In this document: positions 1-7,554 of the stretch, one piece after another
Numbering within the stretch: position 1 is the first letter of the stretch
Layout of the letters: each line of letters starts with the position of its first letter
DNA from: GCA-003244245 sp050699575
GTDB taxonomy: Bacteria; Actinomycetota; Actinomycetes; Mycobacteriales; Pseudonocardiaceae
Direction: 5' to 3'
DNA: 16,133 bases
NCBI GenBank assembly: GCA_050699575.1
Contig: JBOHFG010000356.1
Span: 1 to 16,133 of the forward strand
Notes under the pieces: model-generated
Seen by the model: the letters and a program-made list of their open reading frames with translations, nothing else
Told to the model about the DNA's origin: nothing
Database searches by the model: none
Position numbers and translations under genes: made by a program

Positions 1-914
1 TGACCTCCGCGACGATCACCGCGCGTGGCTCCTCGTCGTCGGGGATCTGCCACGCCTTGGCCAACCCGAACTGAAGTACCTTCAGCCCGGTATTGGGATG
101 TCCGAACTCCCGGAGCGCTACTCCGGCGTAGTTCATGGCAGCGGCCTGCAGATAAGTGTCCCCGGCCTGGGTGGCCAACTCCAGCGCACGATTGAAATGA
201 TGCAGGGCCCGGTCGCAGCGCCACGCGCCGAACCCGGCCCGGCCAGCCTCGAAGTGCAGCTCGGCCACCGCTACCAGCAGCGCCTGTTTGACCGGCTCGG
301 TACCCGGCACCCCCAGCAGTTTCTCCGCCCGCGTGGCGGCGGCACTGAGTACCGTCGCGTCGGTGTAGGGGGGCCGCTGCCCGCCCGGCCGAGCTGCCGG
401 GTGGTGTTGCGGACTTGGGCTACGTGGATTCCCTCGATCCGGGTGGGCAGGGGTACCGGTGTCGGGTCGGGTGGGGTCAGCAGCTCACCCAGTCCGTCCA
501 CCCGCTGACCGACGAAGGCCACCCCCGCGTTGGCCAGCAACAATCGGCGGTTCATCTCCGCCACCTCCTCCGGGGAGCCGGTGACCACCTCCCCGCCAGG
601 GTAGGTGGTCTCGGCGTCGCCGGAGAGGCGCAGGTAGACCCGGGGCACGCCGAGTCCGTCCGCGATGCGCTCCAGCACCTCCACACCCGCACCCGGCGGC
701 CCTGCACGATCTCTGACACCTCGGACTGGGCCTGTCCGGTCCGCCGGGCGATCTCCCGCTGGGTGACCCCCGCCTGCTGCAACAGCCGGTACACCGCCCC
801 TACATCCCGAGCAGCCAACGCACCCCGCGCCTCCGGACGCTCGTACCACGGGCTGTCCCCGCTCACCACGACCACCATCTCCCCCCATGGATATGACCGG
901 AAGAACCCTAACAC
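1..914 (-). pseudogene. HTH (XRE-type) regulator with TPR-like region, frameshifted and partial
   Basis: DNA-binding regulator read on the minus strand, continuing past base 1. The N-terminal third holds a helix-turn-helix (VTQREIARRTGQAQSEVSEI). The chain then jumps frame near 690, continuing as VEVLERIADGLGVPRVYL, and again at the six-G run 368-373, continuing as YTDATVLSAAATRAEKLLG and a helical, TPR-like segment with LHHFNRALELATQAGDTYL. One extra base in the G run would restore the second junction exactly. The longest start is GTG at 914, which overlaps the DUF397 stop (TAG 910-908); its second codon would be a rare TTA. An internal ATG at 878 is the alternative. Homologues are usually single uninterrupted proteins of about 400 residues, so this is either a recent pseudogene or a locally poor sequence. 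It probably shared an operon with DUF397. Confidence 0.75.
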
Positions 915-1132
915 GCCATCCCGTCAGAAATGCCGTCGAGGAAGGTCATCCATTCGGCGTGGCCGACGGCGAGCATGGCACCGTGGGTGTGATGGCTGTC
1001 ACGGATGCCAATCGCGTTATTAATGAAGGACACTTCGACATATTCGTTGCCGTTGGGGTTGCTGTAGGAGGACTTGCGCCACTGGGTGAAGGTGGTGTCG
1101 AGGTGGTGCGTGTTGCTGTCCTGGATGGTCAT
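908..1132 (-). CDS. DUF397 domain protein
   Basis: Small 74-residue protein with the DUF397 signature: WRKSSYSNPNGNEYVEV near residue 13, then IGIRDSHH and AEWMTFLDGI at the C-terminus. DUF397 genes in actinomycetes normally sit beside HTH/DUF5753 regulators, and some pairs act as regulator/antagonist modules in development or antibiotic control. That context holds here, since the broken HTH/DUF5753 gene ends 28 bases upstream. I chose ATG 1132 because DUF397 proteins start shortly before the WRKSSYS motif and an AAAGGA-like ribosome site lies about 12 bases upstream; a longer start at 1213 would run into the neighbouring gene. This is the only intact gene in the left flank. Because its partner is damaged, its present function is unclear. 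Confidence 0.85.
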   Translation of the reverse strand: MTIQDSNTHHLDTTFTQWRKSSYSNPNGNEYVEVSFINNAIGIRDSHHTHGAMLAVGHAEWMTFLDGISDGMAC

Positions 1133-1160
1133 GGCTGGTCCGTGTCCTTTCGATCTGGTG

Positions 1161-1908
1161 CTACCACGATGCGGTGAGCTCGAGCAGGGTCTGTCGAGTC
1201 TGCTTGGGGCCACTGGCCGCTGTCTTCTGCTGATCCCACAGGGTCAGGTAGCGGGCTGTTCTGTTGCTGTCGTCGAGGTACTGGCCGCCGTCGTGTTGCT
1301 CAAGGTAGACGACGTTGACTGCGGGTGTGGTGTGGTATCCGAAGATGGTGTAGTCGTGGCTTTGGCCCATGTAGTACCCGATGCTGAACGGGACGACCTG
1401 CAGTTCGCCGTAGGGCGGCTTCGTCGAGGATGAACCAGAATCGCTGGTCGATGTTGTCCAGGACGCGCTGGCGGGTGCGGCGGTTGGCGGTGTCCAGGTC
1501 GATCTGCTCCGCCGACGGTGAGGGGCGCCAGGCTTGGAACAGGGTGCGCATGTAGTCCTCGGTCTGCAGCAGGCCGGGCACCACCATGGCGCGGTAGGTG
1601 CAGTAGGACTGGCAGCTGGGTTCCATGTCCACGAGCAGCCGCAGGTGCTGGCTGAACCGGGTGCTGAAGGCGCCCCGCTTGGTGCGTCGGTTGCTCTCGC
1701 CCTGCAGGTCACGGACGTAGGCACGGTCGGCCTGATCGGCGCCGAACTTGTCGAGCAGGGCATCGAGCTCAAGGGCCCTGACACCGCTGCCTGCCTCGAT
1801 GTGCGCGATCTTCTGCTGGGTGCACCTCAACACGGAGGCCGCGTCGTCCTGGGTGATCCCCGCGAGGTTGCGCAGGCGAGCCAGCTCCCTGCCCAGCACG
1901 ATCTTCAT
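1161..1908 (-). pseudogene. HTH/DUF5753 transcriptional regulator, broken by an internal deletion/frameshift
   Basis: Regulator of the actinomycete HTH_31-DUF5753 family. Visible in order: helix-turn-helix (ELARLRNLAGITQDDAASVL, then CTQQKIAHIEAGSG), linker ESNRRTKRGAFSTRF, and DUF5753 with MVVPGLLQTEDYMRTLFQAW and RFWFILDEAAL. At about 1420-1435 the frame changes and continues as YGELQVVPFSIGYYMGQ to the natural end at 1161. From memory of the family, about 25 residues normally lie between DEAALRR and the LQVVPF strand and they are absent here, which points to a real out-of-frame deletion rather than a single-base read error. ATG 1908 is the likely start. The reading frame is also open upstream into the PPDK_N-like gene, giving an apparent fusion that may itself come from an indel near 1935. 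Its usual DUF397 partner lies downstream. Confidence 0.75.
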
Positions 1909-3315
1909 GACAGCTGGTGGCAGTTGCTGGAACGTTGAAAATATCTGAGGTATCCACCCCGTCGGAATCAGCTGGGGGTCGGCATGCTGGCCTTCATATA
2001 CGGTGAGCTCACGGGTTTCAGCGAGTCCTCGGTTGATCGCAAGTAGCCCGTCACGGCTGTATTCGATCCGCACGCCACTGTCAGCGAGCACGCTGCTGAG
2101 CGCGTCACCGCGGCCGGTGATGAATTCCCGGACGACGACGGTCATGAGAGTGTTCGGGTCGTCTCCACGCAGATCGCGCAGCGCCACACGCAGCTGAGAG
2201 GTCGGGATGATCCGCTGGCGCTCGCTGGGTGAGATGTCGAGCAGCGTGGTCTCGCCAAGCTGATCTTCGATACTGGCCCACGCGTCACCGACTGTTCCAC
2301 GGTGGTTGAACCGCAGCACCAGAGCTGAACCGAGCGAGCAGCCATAGTCGGTGGCCACCGCGTAGAGACGGTGTCTTTTGCGGCGATAGTGGTCGATGAT
2401 GTCGTCGAGCTGTCCCACGGGAAATTCGCGTTCCGGGGGTGTTTCGCCGTAGAGCGGGCTAACATGGAGAACAGGCCGTTGGCTACTACGGTGAGAAAAG
2501 CGAGGGGCTGGCGGCGCGACCGTGAGCGGGCGGGCCTGGATGATCTGAATCTGTTTCCCGTTCCACGCCCATTCTATTTCGAGGTCACCGCCGCCGAGCT
2601 GCTGTCGCAGATGTGAGGCTGTGTGTGCGGCGTGCTCCTGGGGCAGTCGCGGCGTTTGGAGGGTAAGGGTGAAGCTGTGGTGATCGGGTTCTTCGGTGCC
2701 ATCCACTAGTCCGGTTGCGAGACTGGCGATGCTTTCGACCTCGACCGTGTCGCGGTACACGGCCGCGATTCCAGCGTGATGCGAATCGACCATGCGCTGA
2801 ATCACCCACAGCCATCTGCGGCGGTCGCCATCCCGCGTGGGGTCGGTGTGCCTGGGCCCGGATTGAGAACCATGATCTCCAACATTCGATCACCGCGTGG
2901 TTCAGTGCGCACGGAGAGACATCGAGCATCGACGTGTACAGGCCTGCTCGGCTGGCGTGCCGGCCGTCCTCGTCGAGGGCCGAGGACCGCACTGCGAGCC
3001 TCGTAGCACCGGGCAGGTGTTCGTGCACGGCCGCACTCCGTGTTTCTCGCATCGCCGCCTTGAAGTCCACCGTCACTAACAGTCTGGCCGCTCCGTTGCT
3101 TCGCGCAGAGGCAGAGTCCCACCCCGGCAACTCAGCGGCGATCAACTCAAGCTGTGTGCTGGCTGCGGCCCGGAACCAGTTTTCGGGGATCACCACGAAA
3201 TCTGGAACTGCGGCGAATTCCCCAGCCTGAGCCAACCCCACCGTCTTGCCCCCCATGTTGCGATGGTGACAGTGTCGCCGAGTGTGATAATTTCCTCACG
3301 TTCGGGCGAAATCAT
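1909..3315 (-). pseudogene. PPDK_N (PEP synthase-type ATP-grasp) protein, frameshifted
   Basis: N-terminal ATP-binding module of the PEP synthase / pyruvate phosphate dikinase family (PF01326), recognised by GGKTVGLAQAGEF near the start, LAVRSSALDEDGRHASRAGL in the middle, and EIEWAWNGKQIQIIQARPLT at its end. The phosphohistidine swivel and PEP-binding domains of true PEP synthases are missing. Instead about 170 residues follow that I do not recognise; they include ALVLRFN, VVREFITGRGDAL and EYSRDGLLAINRGLA, perhaps a second ATP-grasp-like part. ATG 3315 has a good GAGGA site 6 bases upstream but changes frame at the G run near 3253. A second frame change sits near 2806, where removing one base joins PQMAV to VIQRMVDSHHAGI. 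Substrate unknown; the family phosphorylates small molecules such as pyruvate or rifampin. Confidence 0.7.
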
Positions 3316-3443
3316 GGAAAATCCTCGTCGCACACGGACCGGTGCTGTGCTGGTACTTTCCGTCATACAACTCGATCCTGCCCACCGGTTTCCACCAGGC
3401 CATTTGTCCTATCTCCATCCCGGGGTAGATTGACAAGTTTTTG
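3316..3443. promoter_or_regulatory. Intergenic region with a possible leftward promoter
   Basis: Gap between the leftward PPDK_N-like gene and the rightward remnants. On the minus strand there is a TTGTCA (3436-3431) and a TAGGAC (3411-3406), close to actinomycete -35 and -10 hexamers, but the 19-base spacing is long. If real, transcription would begin about 80-90 bases before ATG 3315. Only the ribosome site near 3322-3326 is well supported. Confidence 0.3.
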
Positions 3444-3573
3444 ACTGGAACCAGCTGAAGCGTCCATCTACGCCCGCGAGGCCGTCACCGGCCTCCTGCC
3501 ACGGGTACGCCGCGACACCGCAGCGGGCCGCGAGCTGCGCGGGATCGCCTACCGCATGGGCCTCAACGCCTAG
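3444..3573 (+). pseudogene. C-terminal remnant of an unidentified protein
   Basis: A short open stretch with no start codon that reads like the tail of a real actinomycete protein: SIYAREAVTGLLPRVRRDT, then ELRGIAYRMGLNA and a TAG stop. Codon usage is strongly GC-biased at third positions, as in genuine genes nearby. The pattern recalls the C-terminus of TPR-type regulators, but I cannot name it. It may belong with the next remnant, which is in another frame. Confidence 0.35.
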
Positions 3574-3582
3574 GCCGTACCC

Positions 3583-3739
3583 ACATGAGCTGGTGGTATT
3601 GCTGGAACCGAGCTACCTCGCCGTGCTCGCGGAACTCTTCCGTGCCGACGTACGACCATGGGTGCACTGGTTCCCCGATCCCGTCGACGACTGGCCCGCA
3701 GCCTGCACAGTGATTGACAGGTGGGGGTGGCCGGGATGA
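3583..3739 (+). pseudogene. C-terminal remnant of the gene preceding the GT2 relic
   Basis: Open stretch reading ELVVLLEPSYLAVLAELF, then VRPWVHWFPDPVDDWPAA and a TGA stop at 3737-3739. That stop overlaps the ATG of the following GT2 relic in the ATGA arrangement, as expected for the last codons of a translationally coupled upstream gene. No start codon with a ribosome site is visible. The product is unrecognised. Confidence 0.4.
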
Positions 3740-4517
3740 CGCTCTGTGACGAGCTACCGGCCCGGGACAATGACTATGCCCCGATCGTCCGCGGCTACGA
3801 ACGTCGTACGGGGAGAGCGAAAGTGGTCGTGATCGATGACGCCTCGACCGACAACTCCGCTCGACTTGCTCTCAACCACCCGCTGCGACCCACGGTGCTG
3901 AGCCTGCCGCAGCGGCTCGGATCAGGCGCTGCCCCGCAACATCGGCACACTCGTGGCTGAGGGAGATCTGATCCTCTACCTCGACGGCGACATGGTCGTC
4001 CCCCGCCATGCCCTGCGGGAGCACGCGGCTCGCGGAGACGACGGATGGGTAATAACCCTGGGCTTCCGCCATAACCTCAGCACCGGTGACCCTCGCCTCC
4101 TCACGTTGGGCACGGCGACTCCCGACCTGGAGGAGGACCACCGGGTGCGCTGGCGGGCGCGTGCTGGTCGGCATCCCCACACGGGCCTCGTCCTTGATGC
4201 GCCATTGGAAGGCCGGCCGATTGACCACACTGACGATCTGCGGCGGCTCGGCCATGGCACCCGCTACTACGCTGGGACCTGCCCCGGATGGTGGTCACGG
4301 CAATGATGTGCGTGCTCCGGGCTGCTGTGCTCGACGTCGGCGGCCTCCATCCCGGGTTCGCGACAACCTGGGGCGTGGAGGACACCTACCTCGGCGCCAC
4401 ACTGATCGCGGCTGAGTTGAAGGTCGTTCCGGTGCGCACGACGCCCGGGTGGCCAGGCGTTCCTGAGCCGCGCGTAAACCGGAGGAGCTGAAGCAGCATC
4501 ACGTGAGCAATCGGTGA
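3736..4517 (+). pseudogene. GT2 (GT-A fold) glycosyltransferase relic, several frameshifts
   Basis: Family 2 glycosyltransferase broken into frame-shifted pieces that appear in the right order. ATG 3736 starts the first piece (LPARDN, then VVVIDDASTDNSARLAL). A frame change near 3918 leads to ALPRNIGTLVAEGDLILYLD and the metal-binding LDGDM. Another near 4272 leads to WDLPRMVVTAMMCVLRAAVL, then GGLHPGFATTWGVEDTYLGA, the C-terminal acceptor-site motif. Two more, near 4450 and 4475, are needed to reach KPEELKQHHVSNR and a TGA at 4515-4517. That stop would overlap the GTG of the radical SAM gene in the same GTGA style used elsewhere in the cluster, so the relic was probably the gene before it in one operon. 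It resembles in type, but does not duplicate, the intact GT2 at 12122-13183. Confidence 0.75.
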
Positions 4518-5713
4518 CTCTCCCCACGAGCGATCGCGGGGCCAGCGCACATGTCGAGCCGTTCGGCGGCACCTCGGAGCCTGCGTCCCGATCTACGGTG
4601 AGGTTGCCCGAGGGGTGGACGCACGTCGGGGCCACGAATAAGCGACGAGGGGGGCCGACCGTGTATGAGGGGAGACTCTGGCTGGCCAGCAACGTCTTGC
4701 ACCGGCTCGCGCCGCGGACCATCCGCCCGCGGGACGCGAGTGTGAAGTTGACCGAGAACTGCCAGGCGCGGTGTGTCACGTGCGACTACTGGAAACATCG
4801 ATGGCAGGACAAGATCGACACGGCGGCCGCGGTCGCTCTCGTCGGCAGACTGGGAGACATTGGCGTCACCACGCTCCGGTTCACCGGCGGCGAACCCCTC
4901 TTGCGGCGGGACTTCTTCGAGGTGCTTGCGCGTGCCGACACCGCGCGGTTCACCACGATCGGCCTGCAGACCAACGGGCTGCTGTTGCGTCGGTTCGCCG
5001 AGGAGGTCAACGATTCGCCCATCACGCATGTGGCCGTATCGCTTGACGCCGTCGACGAGCGGAACGACGAGATCCGGGGTGTCCGCGGCTACTTCGCCAG
5101 GGCGATGGGGGGCATCTCTCTGCTGCGGGACAAGACGACGATCATCGCGGTGACCCTCAACCAGGTGGGAGCCGGTGATCTGGACGAGTTGCTCGACCAC
5201 GTGCAACGAGTGGACGGTTACCTCGCCTGCAACCTGCCCGACAACCGCCTCTATTTCCTCCAGGACGCCGCGCTTGCCGGCCTCTGGCCCGACGACAAGA
5301 CCAGCGATCAGATCGTCGACACCTTGCGAAGGCGGCTGCCCGAGCAGTTCGCCGACTACGAACTGGACTACGTCCGCCGCTATCTTCGTGCGGGCACGCC
5401 GGGGCTACGGGACTTGAACCCGAGCTGTGTCCTCGGCTACACCACCGTGTACATCGCCTCCGACGGTGCGGTCCGCTCGGGCTGCTACGTCCTGCCCCCG
5501 ATCGGCAACATCCTCACCCACGACATCGAGGAGATCCTCGACTCCTCCGAGTACCAGCGCCGGTGCCAAGCCATGCTGCGCCTGGAATGCACCGGCTGTG
5601 CCTGCAACGTCTTCACCAGTCTGCGCACGAAGAACGCTTTACAGGACCGCGTCAGATCGATGTGGGACCGCGCCCGGTCGCGCGACACTGACCCGGTTCC
5701 GCCAACCGCGTGA
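4514..5713 (+). CDS. Radical SAM protein with SPASM/twitch-like C-terminus
   Basis: Radical S-adenosylmethionine enzyme of 399 residues. The cluster-binding CQARCVTC (C83, C87, C90; CX3CX2C, followed by DYW) should hold the [4Fe-4S] that cleaves SAM, and GGEP at 125-128 is the SAM-contacting motif. The C-terminus has further cysteines at 305, 324, 351, 359, 362 and 364 (ECTGCACN), consistent with a SPASM/twitch auxiliary cluster. Such enzymes modify peptides or carry out dehydrogenation, epimerisation or C-C chemistry on sugars; the substrate cannot be read here. GTG 4514 overlaps the stop of the GT2 relic (GTGA), which favours it; GTG 4661, with GAGGGGGG six bases upstream, is a serious alternative that would shorten the protein by 49 residues. 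It overlaps the next gene by 4 bases. Codon 376 is TTA (5639-5641), so translation may depend on the bldA tRNA. Confidence 0.9.
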   Translation: MTLPTSDRGASAHVEPFGGTSEPASRSTVRLPEGWTHVGATNKRRGGPTVYEGRLWLASNVLHRLAPRTIRPRDASVKLTENCQARCVTCDYWKHRWQDKIDTAAAVALVGRLGDIGVTTLRFTGGEPLLRRDFFEVLARADTARFTTIGLQTNGLLLRRFAEEVNDSPITHVAVSLDAVDERNDEIRGVRGYFARAMGGISLLRDKTTIIAVTLNQVGAGDLDELLDHVQRVDGYLACNLPDNRLYFLQDAALAGLWPDDKTSDQIVDTLRRRLPEQFADYELDYVRRYLRAGTPGLRDLNPSCVLGYTTVYIASDGAVRSGCYVLPPIGNILTHDIEEILDSSEYQRRCQAMLRLECTGCACNVFTSLRTKNALQDRVRSMWDRARSRDTDPVPPTA

Positions 5714-7554
5714 TCGGAGACGAACGCCGGGCCGAGGGGATCGAGCTGTGCCGCGACCGGTTCCGGGTCATCGTCACCGAGGATGAACCCGTCAAGCTGG
5801 GTCTGATCGGCTGGAGCCAGGATCTGTTGCCCACGGTCTCCGCCGACATTGTCGACGGGCTCGACCGTCGGCGGTCGACCCGTCTGGTGGGGTTGGAGCC
5901 CTCCGAGGGCGGCGAGCGGATCACATGGACGGAACGCTCCACGCTGTGGACCAAGAATTATCACCTCGACGTCTATGCCGACCACCTGGTCTTTCGAAGT
6001 CGCCTGTACGGACGAGGAGCGGTCGACACCATCCGCTTCTTCGACGCCATCGAGGACGCAGGCTTCGTCGAACACTTCGCGCTGACCAAGCATTTCAACG
6101 ACCGCGGGCAGACCACCTCGCGTGAGTACTCGGTCGGCTCACCGATCGGATTCCGACATCTCCTATGCCCGGAGCCGAACTCCCATGCGCAGCAGATTGT
6201 CAAGCCGTTCGAGTACGCGCAGATCAGCGCACATTCTGATCTAGATTATCGTGGTGGGAACTTCATCGCCAACCCTGGTCTGTTGGCCTTCGCTATGGCG
6301 CGCGAGCTTGACGGGGAGTGGCTCGCGATGGGACTGGCGGTCGAGCCCGGTAAGCATCATTTCTCTGAGTTCGAGTACATCGGGGGCGCGACATTCGGGT
6401 TCCGGCTCACTTGCTGGGGTGTGCCTGAGGCCGTGGGCATGTTCTGCCCCCCGAGCGTCGTCATTACCACCGGCCAGACGGTGGAGGACGCTCTCAGCAG
6501 TTATGTCACCGTCCTGCACGAGCGCGGGCTGGTCCCGCGGCCGACACGGGCCGAGGAGTCGTGGTGGCAACGGCCGATCGTGTGCGGTTGGGGCCATCAG
6601 TGCTATCAGGCGGACCTCTTTCGGGTCCGCAGCTCGGCCGAGCGCCTCCCCGACAATGCCGCCTACACGCTGTGCACCCAACTGAACTACCGCGACATCG
6701 TCGACACCCTCGACCATCACGAGATCCCGTGGGGAACGCTCGTCATCGACGCGCGCTGGTTCCTCTCCGGCGGCCACAAGAACGTCGACATCGGAAGGTG
6801 GCCTGATCTGCGGGGCTTCATTGACCGGCTTCACGAACAGGGACGCCGGGTGCTTCTATGGTGGTCGCCGTGGGCGCACGAAGGCGTCCCAGAGACGGAG
6901 TGCGTGCAATTTCTCCCCGGCACGCTCAGCCCTCAGAACCGACCGGGGCGGCTCAGCAAGTTCGGGGCCCCGCGTCCAGGGAAGAAGATCGCCGTCGACG
7001 TGACGGTGCCCGAAGTGCGGGAGCGCATCCGGCAGCAGGTTCGAGTGGCGTTGGGCGCCGGACCTGGCTGCTGGAACGCCGACGGATTCAAGATCGATCA
7101 CGTTTCTGCTGCGCCGGGCATCTACGGCATGTCCTTCCCCGATGGCTCGGCTCGCCTGTTCGGGATCGAGGCCGCTCATGCGGCGATGGCGCTGATCCAT
7201 GAGGAGGCCCACGAGGTCAAAACGGACGCGCTCATCGTCGGTCAGTCCCCCAACCCGTACTTCGCGGACGTGCAGGACATGGTGCGGCTGGGCGACGTGT
7301 ATAGCCACCAGGCCGCGAGCGTGCTGTCCGAGATGCGCTTCCGCGCGACCATGGCCCGCATCGCCGACCCCTCCTGCCTCATCGACACCGACGGCTGGCC
7401 CATGCCCTCCCTCGCCGCGTGGCGTGAGTACATCCGGGAGCAGCGGGCCATCGGGGTACCGAGCCTGTACTACCTCACTCACCTGGACACGACCGGCGAT
7501 GCCCTGACTGCCGCCGACTATGCCTTGATCCGCGCATCCTGGCGTGGGCTGTAG
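5710..7554 (+). CDS. GH36/GH31-like glycoside hydrolase, cytoplasmic
   Basis: Predicted retaining alpha-glycosidase of 614 residues. An N-terminal beta-rich region (about 1-280) precedes a TIM-barrel part resembling alpha-galactosidase/alpha-glucosidase clans: WGTLVIDARWF (D347), WPDLRGFIDRLHEQGRRVLL, and ADGFKIDHV, whose D463 in the KxD motif is the likely nucleophile. D529 in MVRLGDVYSH is a candidate acid/base. There is no signal peptide or membrane segment, so it should act inside the cell, unlike typical nutrient-scavenging glycosidases. GTG 5710 overlaps the radical SAM stop (GTGA), implying coupled translation and a shared pathway. Its 3' end overlaps the convergent GT4 gene by 37 bases. 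It might trim a glycosylated intermediate, remove a protecting sugar, or act on a sulfonated sugar. The GH family assignment is by motif only. Confidence 0.8.
   Translation: MIGDERRAEGIELCRDRFRVIVTEDEPVKLGLIGWSQDLLPTVSADIVDGLDRRRSTRLVGLEPSEGGERITWTERSTLWTKNYHLDVYADHLVFRSRLYGRGAVDTIRFFDAIEDAGFVEHFALTKHFNDRGQTTSREYSVGSPIGFRHLLCPEPNSHAQQIVKPFEYAQISAHSDLDYRGGNFIANPGLLAFAMARELDGEWLAMGLAVEPGKHHFSEFEYIGGATFGFRLTCWGVPEAVGMFCPPSVVITTGQTVEDALSSYVTVLHERGLVPRPTRAEESWWQRPIVCGWGHQCYQADLFRVRSSAERLPDNAAYTLCTQLNYRDIVDTLDHHEIPWGTLVIDARWFLSGGHKNVDIGRWPDLRGFIDRLHEQGRRVLLWWSPWAHEGVPETECVQFLPGTLSPQNRPGRLSKFGAPRPGKKIAVDVTVPEVRERIRQQVRVALGAGPGCWNADGFKIDHVSAAPGIYGMSFPDGSARLFGIEAAHAAMALIHEEAHEVKTDALIVGQSPNPYFADVQDMVRLGDVYSHQAASVLSEMRFRATMARIADPSCLIDTDGWPMPSLAAWREYIREQRAIGVPSLYYLTHLDTTGDALTAADYALIRASWRGL

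Noticed and set aside
3430..3435. TTGACA resembling a rightward -35 box
   Set aside because: No acceptable -10 hexamer lies 16-19 bases downstream, and the following stretch holds only gene remnants.
4499..5206. Minus-strand open frame opposite the radical SAM gene
   Set aside because: It shadows the conserved CX3CX2C region of the real gene and shows no protein features.
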